A stretch of 64,000 nt of DNA from positions 124,001-188,000 of the forward strand of contig NZ_JASXSZ010000003.1 in the NCBI RefSeq assembly GCF_030315975.1, written 5' to 3'. Shown in pieces: positions 1 to 7,609 of the stretch; position 1 is the first letter of the stretch, and every line of letters begins with the position of its first letter. The stretch is from Microbacterium candidum. Its GTDB lineage: Bacteria > Actinomycetota > Actinomycetes > Actinomycetales > Microbacteriaceae. A model generated the notes under the pieces. It saw only the letters and a list, made by a program, of their open reading frames with translations. It made no database searches and was not told the DNA's origin. Made by a program: the position numbers and the translations under genes.

Positions 1-282
1 GGCTGGGCTGCCGATGCCGTGTCGTCCGTGCGCGAGCCGTACCGGACGCTGGCTGCCGAGCTCCTGACGAGCGACTTCCCGGCGCGCGACGACGAGCATG
101 CGGTCGCCTCCACGCTCGATCTCGCGCGGCAGGTCGTGCTGCGCGGCTACGACGCCGACAAGGCGGAGCTGGTGCGCACGATCCAGCGGGTCCCGGCGGA
201 TTCGGACGAGGGCCGACGCGTGCGCGTGATGCTGCGCGAGCTGGATGCGGACCGCCAGAGGCTGCTCGAGCAGTCGCAGTAG
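1..282 (+). CDS. dnaG: DNA primase DnaG, C-terminal fragment (5' end outside window)
   Basis: The reading frame is open from the first base and stops with TAG at 280-282, so only about 93 C-terminal residues are seen. The end of the protein, with an arginine-rich helix, a conserved Leu-Arg-Glu-Leu segment and a final RQRLLEQ, resembles the C-terminal helicase-binding region of actinobacterial primases. DnaG synthesises RNA primers for lagging-strand replication and contacts DnaB through this region. A tRNA-Asn gene lies about 0.9 kb downstream, and dnaG next to asnT is a common actinobacterial arrangement, which supports the call. The catalytic TOPRIM domain is outside the window. A GTG at 19 is probably an internal valine rather than a start. 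Confidence 0.72.
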   Translation, partial: GWAADAVSSVREPYRTLAAELLTSDFPARDDEHAVASTLDLARQVVLRGYDADKAELVRTIQRVPADSDEGRRVRVMLRELDADRQRLLEQSQ

Positions 283-315
283 CGCCCGCGGCGCTCGGAC
301 CGGCAGGATGGGCGC

Positions 316-1107
316 ATGCCCCGCGCCGACGATGACGCCATCATCCGCTGCACCGACCTGTCCCTGCACCGGGCGCCCGCACGGGGTGGTGCCCCGAACC
401 GCGTGGTGGACGGGGTGTCGTTCACCCTGCGTCCCGGCCGCACGCTGGCGGTGATGGGTCCGACGGGCGCCGGCAAGTCGAGCCTCGCGGCGATCATCGC
501 GGGCGATGACGACGAGCGCGTGACGGTCGCCGGCGGCTCCGCGAGCGTCCTCGGCGTTCCGGTGCAGAAGGGCGGCCGCGCCCGCCGCGTGCGTCGTTAC
601 GGCACCGGAGCCGTGATGCAGGATGCGGGAGCTGCGCTGCCGCCTCGGCTGAGCGTCGCGGACATCATCGGGTCGCCGATCACCACACGCGTCCGTCGGG
701 TCGACCCGCGAGGTCTGTCGTTGCGGATCGCGGGGCTCCTCGACGAGCTGATGCTGCCGCTCGGCTGCGCGGAGAAGTACCCGTACGAGCTCAGCGCGGG
801 GATGCGCCAGCGCGTGGCCGTCGCACGCGCCCTGATGCTGGGCCCGAAGCTCCTCGTCGCCGACGAGCCGTTCGCGGCGCTCGACGTGACCTCGCGCCGC
901 GCGGTGCTCGCGGCGATCGAAAGACGGCGGGACACCGCATCCCTCGCCACCATCATGATGACGAACGACGCGGATGCGATCACCCGACTGGATGCGGATG
1001 TCCTGGTCCTGCACGCCGGTCATCCGGTCGCGCTCGGCCATGGGACGCGCGACCTCGTGTGGACGCCGAGCTCGGAAGCCGCGCGACGCGCCCTCGTCGT
1101 CTCCTGA
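316..1107 (+). CDS. Orphan ABC transporter ATP-binding protein
   Basis: A 263-residue ATP-binding cassette protein. Walker A is GPTGAGKSS (about residues 48-56), the Q-loop glutamine is Gln102, the signature is ELSAGMRQR (158-166) and Walker B is LLVADEP (179-185). The usual switch histidine after the last strand is replaced: the segment reads MMTND, with Asn217 where His is expected. No permease or binding protein is next to it, so the transported substrate is unknown, and it may serve a permease elsewhere or have a non-transport role. The ATG at 316 follows a -10-like CAGGAT (304-309) by six bases, so the mRNA may be leaderless. ABC membership is certain; transport is only inferred. Confidence 0.85.
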   Translation: MPRADDDAIIRCTDLSLHRAPARGGAPNRVVDGVSFTLRPGRTLAVMGPTGAGKSSLAAIIAGDDDERVTVAGGSASVLGVPVQKGGRARRVRRYGTGAVMQDAGAALPPRLSVADIIGSPITTRVRRVDPRGLSLRIAGLLDELMLPLGCAEKYPYELSAGMRQRVAVARALMLGPKLLVADEPFAALDVTSRRAVLAAIERRRDTASLATIMMTNDADAITRLDADVLVLHAGHPVALGHGTRDLVWTPSSEAARRALVVS

Positions 1108-1132
1108 TTTCGCTAGAGCGCCGCGGGCTTGC

Positions 1133-1138
1133 TAAGAT
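1133..1138 (+). promoter_or_regulatory. -10 element of tRNA-Asn
   Basis: TAAGAT matches the TANNNT pattern of actinobacterial housekeeping promoters and lies about 32 bases before the mature tRNA 5' end. No convincing -35 hexamer is seen at 16-18 bases upstream. Confidence 0.45.
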
Positions 1139-1170
1139 AGATGAGTTGCCCGCCCACCAGCGGGAAGCAT

Positions 1171-1243
1171 TCCTCCATAGCTCAATTGGCAGAGCAATCG
1201 GCTGTTAACCGATAGGTTCTTGGTTCGAGTCCAAGTGGGGGAG
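1171..1243 (+). tRNA. tRNA-Asn (anticodon GTT)
   Basis: A complete cloverleaf can be drawn. The acceptor arms 1171-1177 and 1236-1242 pair with one G-U. The D-stem is GCTC/GAGC, the anticodon stem ATCGG/CCGAT encloses loop CTGTTAA with GTT at 1204-1206, and the T-arm carries GGTTCGAGT. Position 1243 (G) is the discriminator; CCA is not encoded. Its position near dnaG is typical of actinobacteria. Confidence 0.95.
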
Positions 1244-1249
1244 CGAAGG

Positions 1250-1285
1250 CCCCGAGGCTCCACCCTCGGGGTTTTCTTTGTTTTT
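1250..1285 (+). terminator. Intrinsic terminator after tRNA-Asn
   Basis: Perfect 8-bp arms CCCCGAGG (1250-1257) and CCTCGGGG (1264-1271) with a 6-base loop are followed by a T-rich run (TTTTCTTTGTTTTT). This is the clearest factor-independent terminator in the window and ends the tRNA-Asn transcript. Confidence 0.9.
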
Positions 1286-1407
1286 CCGGGGGTTCTGGTC
1301 GTCAGGGTTGATGCGGCGCTGCGTACCGGTTCGTGCCTTGCACATTTTGCCCACGTTTGGTTCAGAGGGCGCCGTCTCCCGTCTGACCGACGGCGAGCCG
1401 GGTCGGC

Positions 1408-1833
1408 GTGTCCGACGTGCCAAACGGCAGTGTGGCTCTTCCCAACTCGGCCATGCATGCCGAGAATGGTGCTGTGGATCAGCGCAGCGAGCAGCGCGCT
1501 CTGGATGAGGCGGTCGGCCGTCTCTCGGAGCGGTTTCCTTCGGTCGGTCGCGAGCGCATCGCCGAGATCGTTCAGGAGGAGTTCGACTCCTTCGCCGGCG
1601 CGAAGGTGCGGGACTACGTCCCCGTGCTCGCCGAGAACGCCGCGACGGATCGGCTTCGCACGTTCGCGAAGCTCGAGCAGCCGCGCGACCTCGAGTCGCC
1701 CGATGTGATGGCCGCGGCGACGTCTCTCGCCGTTGCGGGAGAGATCGACGACGAGGTCCGGCGGGACCCGTTCGAAGTCGAGGGAGCCAAGGAGCAGACC
1801 GGGCTCCTCTACGGCGATCTCAGCAACGGTTGA
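1408..1833 (+). CDS. Three-helix-bundle dimerisation domain protein
   Basis: About 141 residues. The segment from roughly residue 31 to 80 (AVGRLSERFPSVGRERI onward) looks like the small three-helix dimerisation domain found in actinobacterial hypothetical proteins. The rest is acidic and low in complexity. No enzymatic motif is seen. The start is uncertain: GTG 1408 gives the longest product and ATG 1453 is an in-frame alternative, and neither has a clear ribosome-binding site. It is monocistronic and convergent with the LysR gene, whose stop lies 13 bases away. The biological role is unknown. Confidence 0.6.
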   Translation: MSDVPNGSVALPNSAMHAENGAVDQRSEQRALDEAVGRLSERFPSVGRERIAEIVQEEFDSFAGAKVRDYVPVLAENAATDRLRTFAKLEQPRDLESPDVMAAATSLAVAGEIDDEVRRDPFEVEGAKEQTGLLYGDLSNG

Positions 1834-1845
1834 GCACGAGCGCGT

Positions 1846-2784
1846 TCACGCGCCGTCGGGCTGCCAGGCGGGGCCGGTCTGCTCCGGGTAGAGCCATTCG
1901 CGCTCAGCCGACTGCTCCGCGGCGACCTCGAGGAAGCGGGCGACGGCCGGGGTGAGCGGTTCGTCGCGCCATGCGATCGACCACGGGTACAGCGGCTGCA
2001 GCTCCCGTGGCTGGTGGATCGGCATCCCGAGATTCCGGTAGCGGAATGCATACGACTCGAATTCGAGGAGGAGCGCCGCATCCGTCGTTCGTCGCATCTG
2101 CGCGAGGCACTGGTCGAAGGTGCCCGGGTTGCCGAGCCAGCGGAACGCCGTCCCGAGACGGTGCTCGAGGGCGGCCAGGTACTGCCCGTGCACATTGAAC
2201 AGTGCCGACCCGGACGGATCTCCGAACACCTGCAGCGGCCGTTCGAAGAGGGACGCGGTCTCCGCGGGCGGGTCGCCGGGCCGACCGACCAGCCAGAACG
2301 GCTCGAGACGCAGCGGCCGGTGCCTCCAGCCGATCGGGTGCTCCGCGGTCATGGCCGGGGTGAGGCGGATCATCGCGACATCAAGCTGACCCTTCAGCAG
2401 GGCGTCGAACTGTCGTTGGCTGTCCATCGAGCTCGCGATCACCGGGACCTCGGGGAATCGGGTCGAGTAGGCGTCGGCGACCAGACGGCTCGTGTCGAGA
2501 TCGAAGATGTGCGCGATGCGGACGCCGGGATCGTCGGGATGCGTCATCCGCACCGCCTGGGCGATCAGCACGCGGGCATCGCGCAGGAATCGCACGCCCT
2601 CCGCGGTCAGCGCGACGTGCCGGCTGTCTCGGACGAAGAGCCGGAAGCCGACCTCGGATTCCAGGCGCCGGATCTGCTTCGACAGCGCGGGCTGGCTGAT
2701 GTGCAGCTTCGCCGCCGCGCGGCCGAAGTGGAGTTCGTCGGCCACCACGACGAAGTAGCGCACCGATCTGAGATCGAGGTCCAT
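1846..2784 (-). CDS. LysR-family transcriptional regulator
   Basis: A 312-residue LTTR. The N-terminal winged helix-turn-helix has the family hallmark (AAAKLHISQPALSKQIRRLE, about residues 23-42), followed by the LysR substrate-binding fold. The ATG at 2784 is preceded by AGGAGGACGG, a good ribosome-binding site. It is divergent from the alpha/beta hydrolase at 2924, and regulators of this family usually control the divergent gene, so the hydrolase is the likely target. A 15-base inverted repeat GATCG-N5-CGATC lies in the shared promoter region at 2831-2845. The inducer cannot be deduced. Confidence 0.93.
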   Translation of the reverse strand: MDLDLRSVRYFVVVADELHFGRAAAKLHISQPALSKQIRRLESEVGFRLFVRDSRHVALTAEGVRFLRDARVLIAQAVRMTHPDDPGVRIAHIFDLDTSRLVADAYSTRFPEVPVIASSMDSQRQFDALLKGQLDVAMIRLTPAMTAEHPIGWRHRPLRLEPFWLVGRPGDPPAETASLFERPLQVFGDPSGSALFNVHGQYLAALEHRLGTAFRWLGNPGTFDQCLAQMRRTTDAALLLEFESYAFRYRNLGMPIHQPRELQPLYPWSIAWRDEPLTPAVARFLEVAAEQSAEREWLYPEQTGPAWQPDGA

Positions 2785-2830
2785 CCGTCCTCCTCAGTGG
2801 AAGAGTGCTCTTCCGCGACGAGCCAAGCAA

Positions 2831-2845
2831 GATCGGTTATCGATC
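2831..2845. promoter_or_regulatory. Candidate LysR operator
   Basis: A perfect inverted repeat GATCG-GTTAT-CGATC sits in the 139-base gap between the divergent LysR and hydrolase genes. Its placement fits an LTTR site controlling both promoters; it has no experimental support here. Confidence 0.4.
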
Positions 2846-2923
2846 CGCATCCGATGGGTCTTGGACAGGATGGATGCCGCGGGTGTGTGCTGATCTCGTC
2901 ACTTTCAGGCGAGGAGTCAGAGC

Positions 2924-3721
2924 ATGGCCGAGAACCGTCCTGTCGTCTTCATCCACGGGCTGTGGCTGCACGCCACGAGCTGGGGTCCGTGGATCGAGAA
3001 GTTCCGTGCCGCCGGTTACGACACTGTGGCCCCCGGCTGGCCCAACGAGGCCGACACCGTCGCCGAGGCGCGGGCTCACCCGGATGCCGTGGCCGACATC
3101 GGCATCGACGAGGCGGCCGGGCACTTCGCGGAGATCGCGAACGGGCTGGGCGACGACACGATCCTCATCGGGCACTCCTTCGGCGGGCTCATCGCCGAGA
3201 AGCTCCTCGGCGAGGGCGTCGGTGCGGGAGCGGTCGCGATCGATCCCGCACAGATCAAGGGCGTCCTGCCGTTGCCGCTCGCCCAGCTGCGGTCGGGCTT
3301 CCTGGCCCTCGGCAATCCCGCCAACCTGCACAAGTCCGTGTCGCTGACGAAGCCGCAGTTCCGGTACGGATTCGGCAACGCCGTGAGCGAAGAGGAGTCG
3401 GACGCGCTGTACGACCGCTGGACGATCCCGTCGCCGGCCCGGCCGCTGTTTCAAGCCGCGGCGGCGAACTTCGTGATGCACTCGCCCGCCGCGGTCGACA
3501 CCAAGCGCGAACCGCGTGGTCCGCTCCTGCTCATCTCGGGCACCGCCGACCACACCGTGCCCGACGTCGTCACGCGCTCCTCCCTCAAGCAGTACCGGGA
3601 CGCCATGACAATCAACGAGCTCCAGCAGTTCGAAGGTCGCGGGCACTCGCTCACGATCGACAGCGGGTGGGACGAGGTCGCCGACGCCGTCCTGAAGTGG
3701 CTCGACGCACAGGGGCTGTGA
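2924..3721 (+). CDS. Alpha/beta-fold hydrolase
   Basis: A 265-residue hydrolase with the oxyanion HG motif (FIHG, residues 9-12) and nucleophile elbow GHSFGG with Ser85. A late acid lies in GTADHTVP and the catalytic His in GRGHSLTID. The ATG follows GAGGAG at a suitable distance. It probably hydrolyses a small ester or amide; the family is too broad to name a substrate. It is divergent from a LysR regulator and followed one base after its stop by a broken SDR gene, so the ancestral unit was probably a LysR-controlled hydrolase-dehydrogenase operon. Confidence 0.9.
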   Translation: MAENRPVVFIHGLWLHATSWGPWIEKFRAAGYDTVAPGWPNEADTVAEARAHPDAVADIGIDEAAGHFAEIANGLGDDTILIGHSFGGLIAEKLLGEGVGAGAVAIDPAQIKGVLPLPLAQLRSGFLALGNPANLHKSVSLTKPQFRYGFGNAVSEEESDALYDRWTIPSPARPLFQAAAANFVMHSPAAVDTKREPRGPLLLISGTADHTVPDVVTRSSLKQYRDAMTINELQQFEGRGHSLTIDSGWDEVADAVLKWLDAQGL

Positions 3722-3722
3722 C

Positions 3723-3834
3723 ATGGATCTCGGGCTGGCCGGCTCCGTCGCGATCGTCACGGGCGCCGGGCGCGGGATCGGCCTCGCGGTCACGCGGGTG
3801 CTGATCGAGGAGGGATGCCGGGTGCTCGCGGCAA
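3723..3834 (+). pseudogene. Truncated short-chain dehydrogenase/reductase remnant
   Basis: The ATG lies one base after the hydrolase stop. The first 36 residues are a normal SDR N-terminus with the NAD(P)-binding motif TGAGRGIG (residues 13-20) and the following helix. After about base 3831 the similarity ends abruptly: the frame runs into Ser/Thr/Cys-rich sequence without the YxxxK catalytic motif and then into the next transporter gene. A full SDR is about 250 residues, so more than 80% is gone. I read this as a deletion remnant; whether the junction came from recombination cannot be told from one sequence. Confidence 0.7.
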
Positions 3835-3937
3835 TCGCGCAGTTCATGACCTCGACCGCTACTTCGGCGACTACCTCACACCCCTCTTGCTGCGGCGCAT
3901 CAACGTTCTCGTCGTCGCACCCGGGCATGATGGACCG

Positions 3938-4888
3938 GTGTCCCGTCCCCGCGTCCCGCCCTGGCTCGCTCTCAATCTTGCGGTGCTCATCGGGGTGCTG
4001 ACGGCCGTCCAGGCGCGAATCAACGGGCAGCTGGGTGTGCGCCTCGGCGACGGCCTGGTCGCTGCGGTGATCTCTTTCGGGTCGGGTCTCGTGATCCTGG
4101 TCGTGCTGTCGATCACGCTTCCCGCGGGGCGGCGCGGGTTCCACTCGATTGTGGGCGGCCTGCGTGGGCGGTCGATTCCGCTCTGGATGCTGTGCGGCGG
4201 CATCGCCGGCGCGCTCACGGTGGCGACGCAAGGACTGGCCATCGGCATTATCGGCGTCTCGATGTTCACCGTCGGCATCGTTGCGGGGCAGGGGATCACC
4301 GGTCTCGTCCTCGACCGCTTCGGGATCGGTCCTGCCGGCGTCGTCGCGGTGACACCGGGACGCCTCGTCGGCGCGGCCCTCTCCCTCACCGCGGTCGCGG
4401 TCGCCCTGGCAGGCGGCGCGGCTCGCACGGTCCCGCCGTGGATGCTGGTGCTGCCGTTCCTCGTCGGCGTCGGCATCGCATGGCAGCAGGCTACGAACGG
4501 TCGCCTGCGTCAGCGCGTCGAGACGCCACTCACCGTCACTGTGGTGAACTTCCTCGGCGGCACGATCGTCCTGGTCATCGTCGCGACCGTGCATTCGGCA
4601 TTCGCGGGACTCCCGCACACGTTCCCGACCGAGCTCTGGTACTACATCGGCGGCGCGGTCGGAGTGGTCTACATCTTCCTTGCCGCTGCCGTCGTGGCGT
4701 ACACGGGAGTCCTGCTCTTGGGACTCGCATCGATCGTCGGGCAGGTGATCACCTCGATGATCCTCGACCTCGTGTGGCCCACCCCGGCAAGTCCCGGACT
4801 CGTGCAGCAGGTTGCGATCGCGACCATCGCGCTCGCGTCCGTCGTGGTGGCGGCCGTACCCTGGCGCCGCGTCCGCCGCGCGCGCTGA
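3938..4888 (+). CDS. DMT-superfamily transporter, YdcZ (DUF606) type
   Basis: About 316 residues with ten predicted membrane segments arranged as two homologous halves. Each half begins with a motif of the YdcZ family (AVQARINGQLG in the first, AWQQATNGRLRQR in the second). Proteins of this kind are inner-membrane carriers of unknown substrate. I chose GTG 3938 because a -10-like CATGAT (3926-3931) precedes it by exactly six bases, the leaderless spacing seen elsewhere in this window. The same frame stays open to 3815, and that extension overlaps the broken SDR gene. The stop is at 4886-4888. Confidence 0.85.
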   Translation: MSRPRVPPWLALNLAVLIGVLTAVQARINGQLGVRLGDGLVAAVISFGSGLVILVVLSITLPAGRRGFHSIVGGLRGRSIPLWMLCGGIAGALTVATQGLAIGIIGVSMFTVGIVAGQGITGLVLDRFGIGPAGVVAVTPGRLVGAALSLTAVAVALAGGAARTVPPWMLVLPFLVGVGIAWQQATNGRLRQRVETPLTVTVVNFLGGTIVLVIVATVHSAFAGLPHTFPTELWYYIGGAVGVVYIFLAAAVVAYTGVLLLGLASIVGQVITSMILDLVWPTPASPGLVQQVAIATIALASVVVAAVPWRRVRRAR

Positions 4889-4914
4889 CCCGACAGACGG
4901 CAGATGCCGTCGAG

Positions 4915-5865
4915 TCAGCGAGCCTCCCGCACCAGCGGCAGCAGCTCGTCGAGCGCTCCGCGCAGGGCCGCGCTGAGCCGGGCGCCGCCGTGGCCCTCAT
5001 CGTCGATGACGATGAGGGTGCTGCCCGGCCAGCTGCGGTGCAGTCGCCATGCGGTACCGAGCGGTCCGCTGACGTCGAGACGTCCGTGGATGAGGAATAC
5101 GGGGAGGTGCGTGATCCGGTCCAGGTGCTCGTAGACGCCGTCGTCGCCGAGAAACGCATTGTTCGCCCAGCTGTGCGCCACCTGCAGGGCGAAGACCTGC
5201 TGAAAGGCGGGATCGCGGACGACGAGATCGTGCGCCGTCGGATGCACGAGCGAGACGTGCGCGTCCTCCCAGGCGCACCAGGCGAGTGCCGCTGCGGCGC
5301 GGATGCCAGGGTCGGGATCGGTCAGCCGCTCGAGGTATGCATCGAGCAGCGGCTGGCCGGGGCGGTGTCCCGACGCTTCCGAGAACCGCTCCCATTGCTC
5401 GGGGAAGATGGCGCCCACGCTCTCGCTGATCCACCGCACGGACTCCGCGGTACCGTCGGTGACCAGTGCCAGCGCCAGGCCGAGCACGCGATCCGGATGC
5501 GCCTGCGCATACGCCATCGCGAGGGTCGTTCCCCAGGAGCCCCCGACGACGGCCCACCGCTCGATGCCGAGGTGCCGCCGCAGGAGTTCGATGTCCCCGA
5601 TCATGGCCTGCGTCGTGAGGGTGGAGAGGTCGAAGCCCGGGTCGGTCACCAGCGGCGTGCTCCGGCCGCACGCACGCTGGTCGAGGCCGACGACATGCCA
5701 GGGGGAGTCCGGGCCGTGTCGGTAACCGGGGCCGAGACCCGAACCGGGGCCTCCGTGGAGCCAGACGAGCGGGACGCCGTCCGGGTCGCCGGAGGTCTCC
5801 CAGTAGATCTGCGCCCCATCTCGGGTGGGCAGCATCCCGGTCGCGTGCGGTTCGACGAGTGGCAT
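4915..5865 (-). CDS. Alpha/beta hydrolase, proline iminopeptidase-like (S33)
   Basis: A 316-residue protein with the iminopeptidase hallmarks HGGPG (about residues 38-42), GLDQRACGRS and nucleophile elbow GGSWG. A C-terminal acid lies in GRLDVSGP and the histidine in DEGHG. Family members release N-terminal proline or related residues from peptides in the cytoplasm. The ATG at 5865 is preceded by TAGGCT and six bases, indicating a leaderless transcript. It lies downstream of def on the same strand but has its own promoter. Exact peptide specificity is not provable from sequence. Confidence 0.88.
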   Translation of the reverse strand: MPLVEPHATGMLPTRDGAQIYWETSGDPDGVPLVWLHGGPGSGLGPGYRHGPDSPWHVVGLDQRACGRSTPLVTDPGFDLSTLTTQAMIGDIELLRRHLGIERWAVVGGSWGTTLAMAYAQAHPDRVLGLALALVTDGTAESVRWISESVGAIFPEQWERFSEASGHRPGQPLLDAYLERLTDPDPGIRAAAALAWCAWEDAHVSLVHPTAHDLVVRDPAFQQVFALQVAHSWANNAFLGDDGVYEHLDRITHLPVFLIHGRLDVSGPLGTAWRLHRSWPGSTLIVIDDEGHGGARLSAALRGALDELLPLVREAR

Positions 5866-5897
5866 TCCCCGAGCCTAGGGCGATGGGTCTCGCGCCG

Positions 5898-6464
5898 TCA
5901 GGCGTCGATGTCGTCGACGCCCGGCATCCAGGACTGTCCGGGCCGGCCCCACCCGCGCTTGCGTGCGAGCTTCTGCACCGTCTTCCAGTCGCTGTCGTCG
6001 AGTCGGTCGATGTACATCGTGCCGTCGAGGTGGTCGAACTCGTGCTGCATGATGCGGGCCCGCCATCCGTCGACCTGGATGCGCACGGGGGCGCCCTCGA
6101 GGTCGATCCCCGTCACGAGCACCTCGTCGGACCGGCGGAGCGGGAACCGCTCGCCGGGGAACGACAGGCATCCCTCGGACTCCTCATCGGGATCCGGGTC
6201 GCCCGGCTCCATGGGACGCATCCACAGCTCGGGGTTGATGATCACCCCGCGCCAGGGGGCGCCGTCGTCGTCCTGGTAGGTGTACGTGTAGATGCGCAGC
6301 CCGACGCCGACCTGGGGGGCTGCGAGCCCGACACCGGGGGCGGCATCCATCGTCTCGAACATGTCGGCGACGAGCGTTCGGATCTCGTCCGTGATCTCGC
6401 CGACGGGGGATGCGGGGGCGTGCAGGACGGGATCGCCCATGATGCGAATCGGAAGTACGGCCAC
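5898..6464 (-). CDS. def: Peptide deformylase
   Basis: 188 residues, the normal length. All three metal-site motifs are present: GVGLAAPQ (44-51), EGCLS with Cys99 (97-101) and QHEFDH with His141/His145 (140-145). The enzyme removes the formyl group from the N-terminal methionine of nascent proteins. The C-terminal extension after the last helix is typical of actinobacterial type-I enzymes. The start is GTG 6464; TAGGCT on the minus strand (6471-6476) ends six bases before it, so the mRNA appears leaderless. The transporter at 6505 is divergent, with the two start codons only 40 bases apart. Confidence 0.97.
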   Translation of the reverse strand: MAVLPIRIMGDPVLHAPASPVGEITDEIRTLVADMFETMDAAPGVGLAAPQVGVGLRIYTYTYQDDDGAPWRGVIINPELWMRPMEPGDPDPDEESEGCLSFPGERFPLRRSDEVLVTGIDLEGAPVRIQVDGWRARIMQHEFDHLDGTMYIDRLDDSDWKTVQKLARKRGWGRPGQSWMPGVDDIDA

Positions 6465-6504
6465 GTCTCGAGCCTATCGAGCGACCTGCGGATAGGGTCG
6501 AAGG

Positions 6505-7482
6505 GTGACAGTGCTCGGGGCTCCACTGGGGGACGTGACGGATCACCTCGTCGGCGTGTTCCGCGACCCCGCCATCCTCCTCGGCATCCCGCTCGCGCTC
6601 CTCGGCGCGGTGTTCATGTCCTTCGGCGCGCAGTATCAGTACCGCGGAGTGACCAAGGTCGAGAAGCTGACCGGCACCTCCGGCAGCGCAGGACTCAGCG
6701 GCAAGCAGCTGCTGAATCTGCTCCGGCGTCCGTCGTGGGTCTTCGGCACGCTCATGCTGGGCGCCGCCATCATCTGTCAGCTCTCGGCGCTGGCGGTCGC
6801 ACCGATCATCATCGTCCAGCCGATCGGCGCCGTCTCGCTCGTCATCACGACCCTGCTGAACGCGAAGATCTCGGGCCACAAGCCGACACCGCGGTCGATC
6901 CGCTCGATCATCGCGTGCATCGGCGGCATCTTCGTCTTCGTGACGATCGCGGCCCTGTTCGCCACCGAGTCGCCGGTCACGGATCTGCAGCTGATCATCA
7001 TTCTGGGGCTGCTCCTCATCGTGCTGATCGGGATGCTGGCCTTGTGGCTGGCGGTGCGCAAGCGCGGACACCCGCTGTTCTACATCGCGGCATCCGGCGT
7101 CATCTACGGCTTCGTGGCGACCCTCGCGAAGGTCGTCATCTCGCGGATCCAGGCCCACGACTTCAACTGGCTCACGGCGCTCTGCCTGCTCGGGCTCCTC
7201 GTCGCCGTCGCCCTCGGCGCGTACTTCGTGCAGACGGCCTACGCGGTGGGCCCGCCCGATCTCGTGGTCGCGGGTCTCACCGTCATCGACCCGATCGTCG
7301 CCGTGATCATCGGCCTCACGGTCCTGCAGGAGGCTGCGAACGCCCCGCTGTGGGCGTTCGCAGGGTTCCTCGTCGCGGGAGCCATCGCCGTCTACGGCGT
7401 CATCACTCTCGCCCGCTACCACCCGCAGGTGCTCAGCGACAGCCAGGAGATCCACATCCCGCGCGGGAGCGACAAGTCCTGA
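6505..7482 (+). CDS. DMT-family multi-pass membrane transporter (NIPA-like)
   Basis: 325 residues with about nine hydrophobic segments. The first is around residues 22-42, followed by a cytoplasmic loop (about 48-75) and then regularly spaced segments to about residue 305. The sequence resembles the actinobacterial DMT transporters related to the NIPA magnesium-permease group, with a conserved APIIIVQPIGAVSLV segment. The substrate is unknown. The start GTG follows TAGGGT (6493-6498) by six bases, so it is probably leaderless. It is divergent from def and ends 21 bases before the 3' end of the opposite-strand tRNA. Confidence 0.82.
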   Translation: MTVLGAPLGDVTDHLVGVFRDPAILLGIPLALLGAVFMSFGAQYQYRGVTKVEKLTGTSGSAGLSGKQLLNLLRRPSWVFGTLMLGAAIICQLSALAVAPIIIVQPIGAVSLVITTLLNAKISGHKPTPRSIRSIIACIGGIFVFVTIAALFATESPVTDLQLIIILGLLLIVLIGMLALWLAVRKRGHPLFYIAASGVIYGFVATLAKVVISRIQAHDFNWLTALCLLGLLVAVALGAYFVQTAYAVGPPDLVVAGLTVIDPIVAVIIGLTVLQEAANAPLWAFAGFLVAGAIAVYGVITLARYHPQVLSDSQEIHIPRGSDKS

Positions 7483-7503
7483 GTCGGTCCCGGCGGGATT
7501 CTG

Positions 7504-7577
7504 TAGGGCGGGTGGGACTTGAACCCACGATCGTCGGGTTATGAGCCCGCTGCCTTGACCAGCTTGGCCACCGCCCC
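7504..7577 (-). tRNA. tRNA with CAT anticodon (elongator Met or Ile2)
   Basis: A complete cloverleaf on the minus strand. The acceptor arms pair along seven positions with a G-U at 1-72, the anticodon stem CGGGC/GCCCG-like helix encloses CTCATAA, and the T-arm is GTGGG-TTCAAGT-CCCAC. The paired first base rules out an initiator tRNA, which has C1-A72. Whether C34 is modified to lysidine (tRNA-Ile2) cannot be read from DNA. A minus-strand TAGGCT at 7588-7593 is a plausible -10 element. CCA is not encoded. Confidence 0.9.
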
Positions 7578-7581
7578 CTGT

Positions 7582-7607
7582 GCTTCGAGCCTACCCGGGC
7601 TCGAAGC
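7582..7607 (-). terminator. Hairpin after the DUF262 gene
   Basis: Perfect 10-bp arms GCTTCGAGCC (7582-7591) and GGCTCGAAGC (7598-7607) with a 6-base loop lie just past the DUF262 stop and before the tRNA on the same strand. It probably separates the two transcripts; there is no T-run. Confidence 0.6.
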
Positions 7608-7609
7608 CG

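Noticed and set aside
7504..7577. CAT-anticodon tRNA as initiator tRNA
   Set aside because: Bases 1 and 72 form a G-U pair, whereas initiator tRNA has an unpaired C1-A72.
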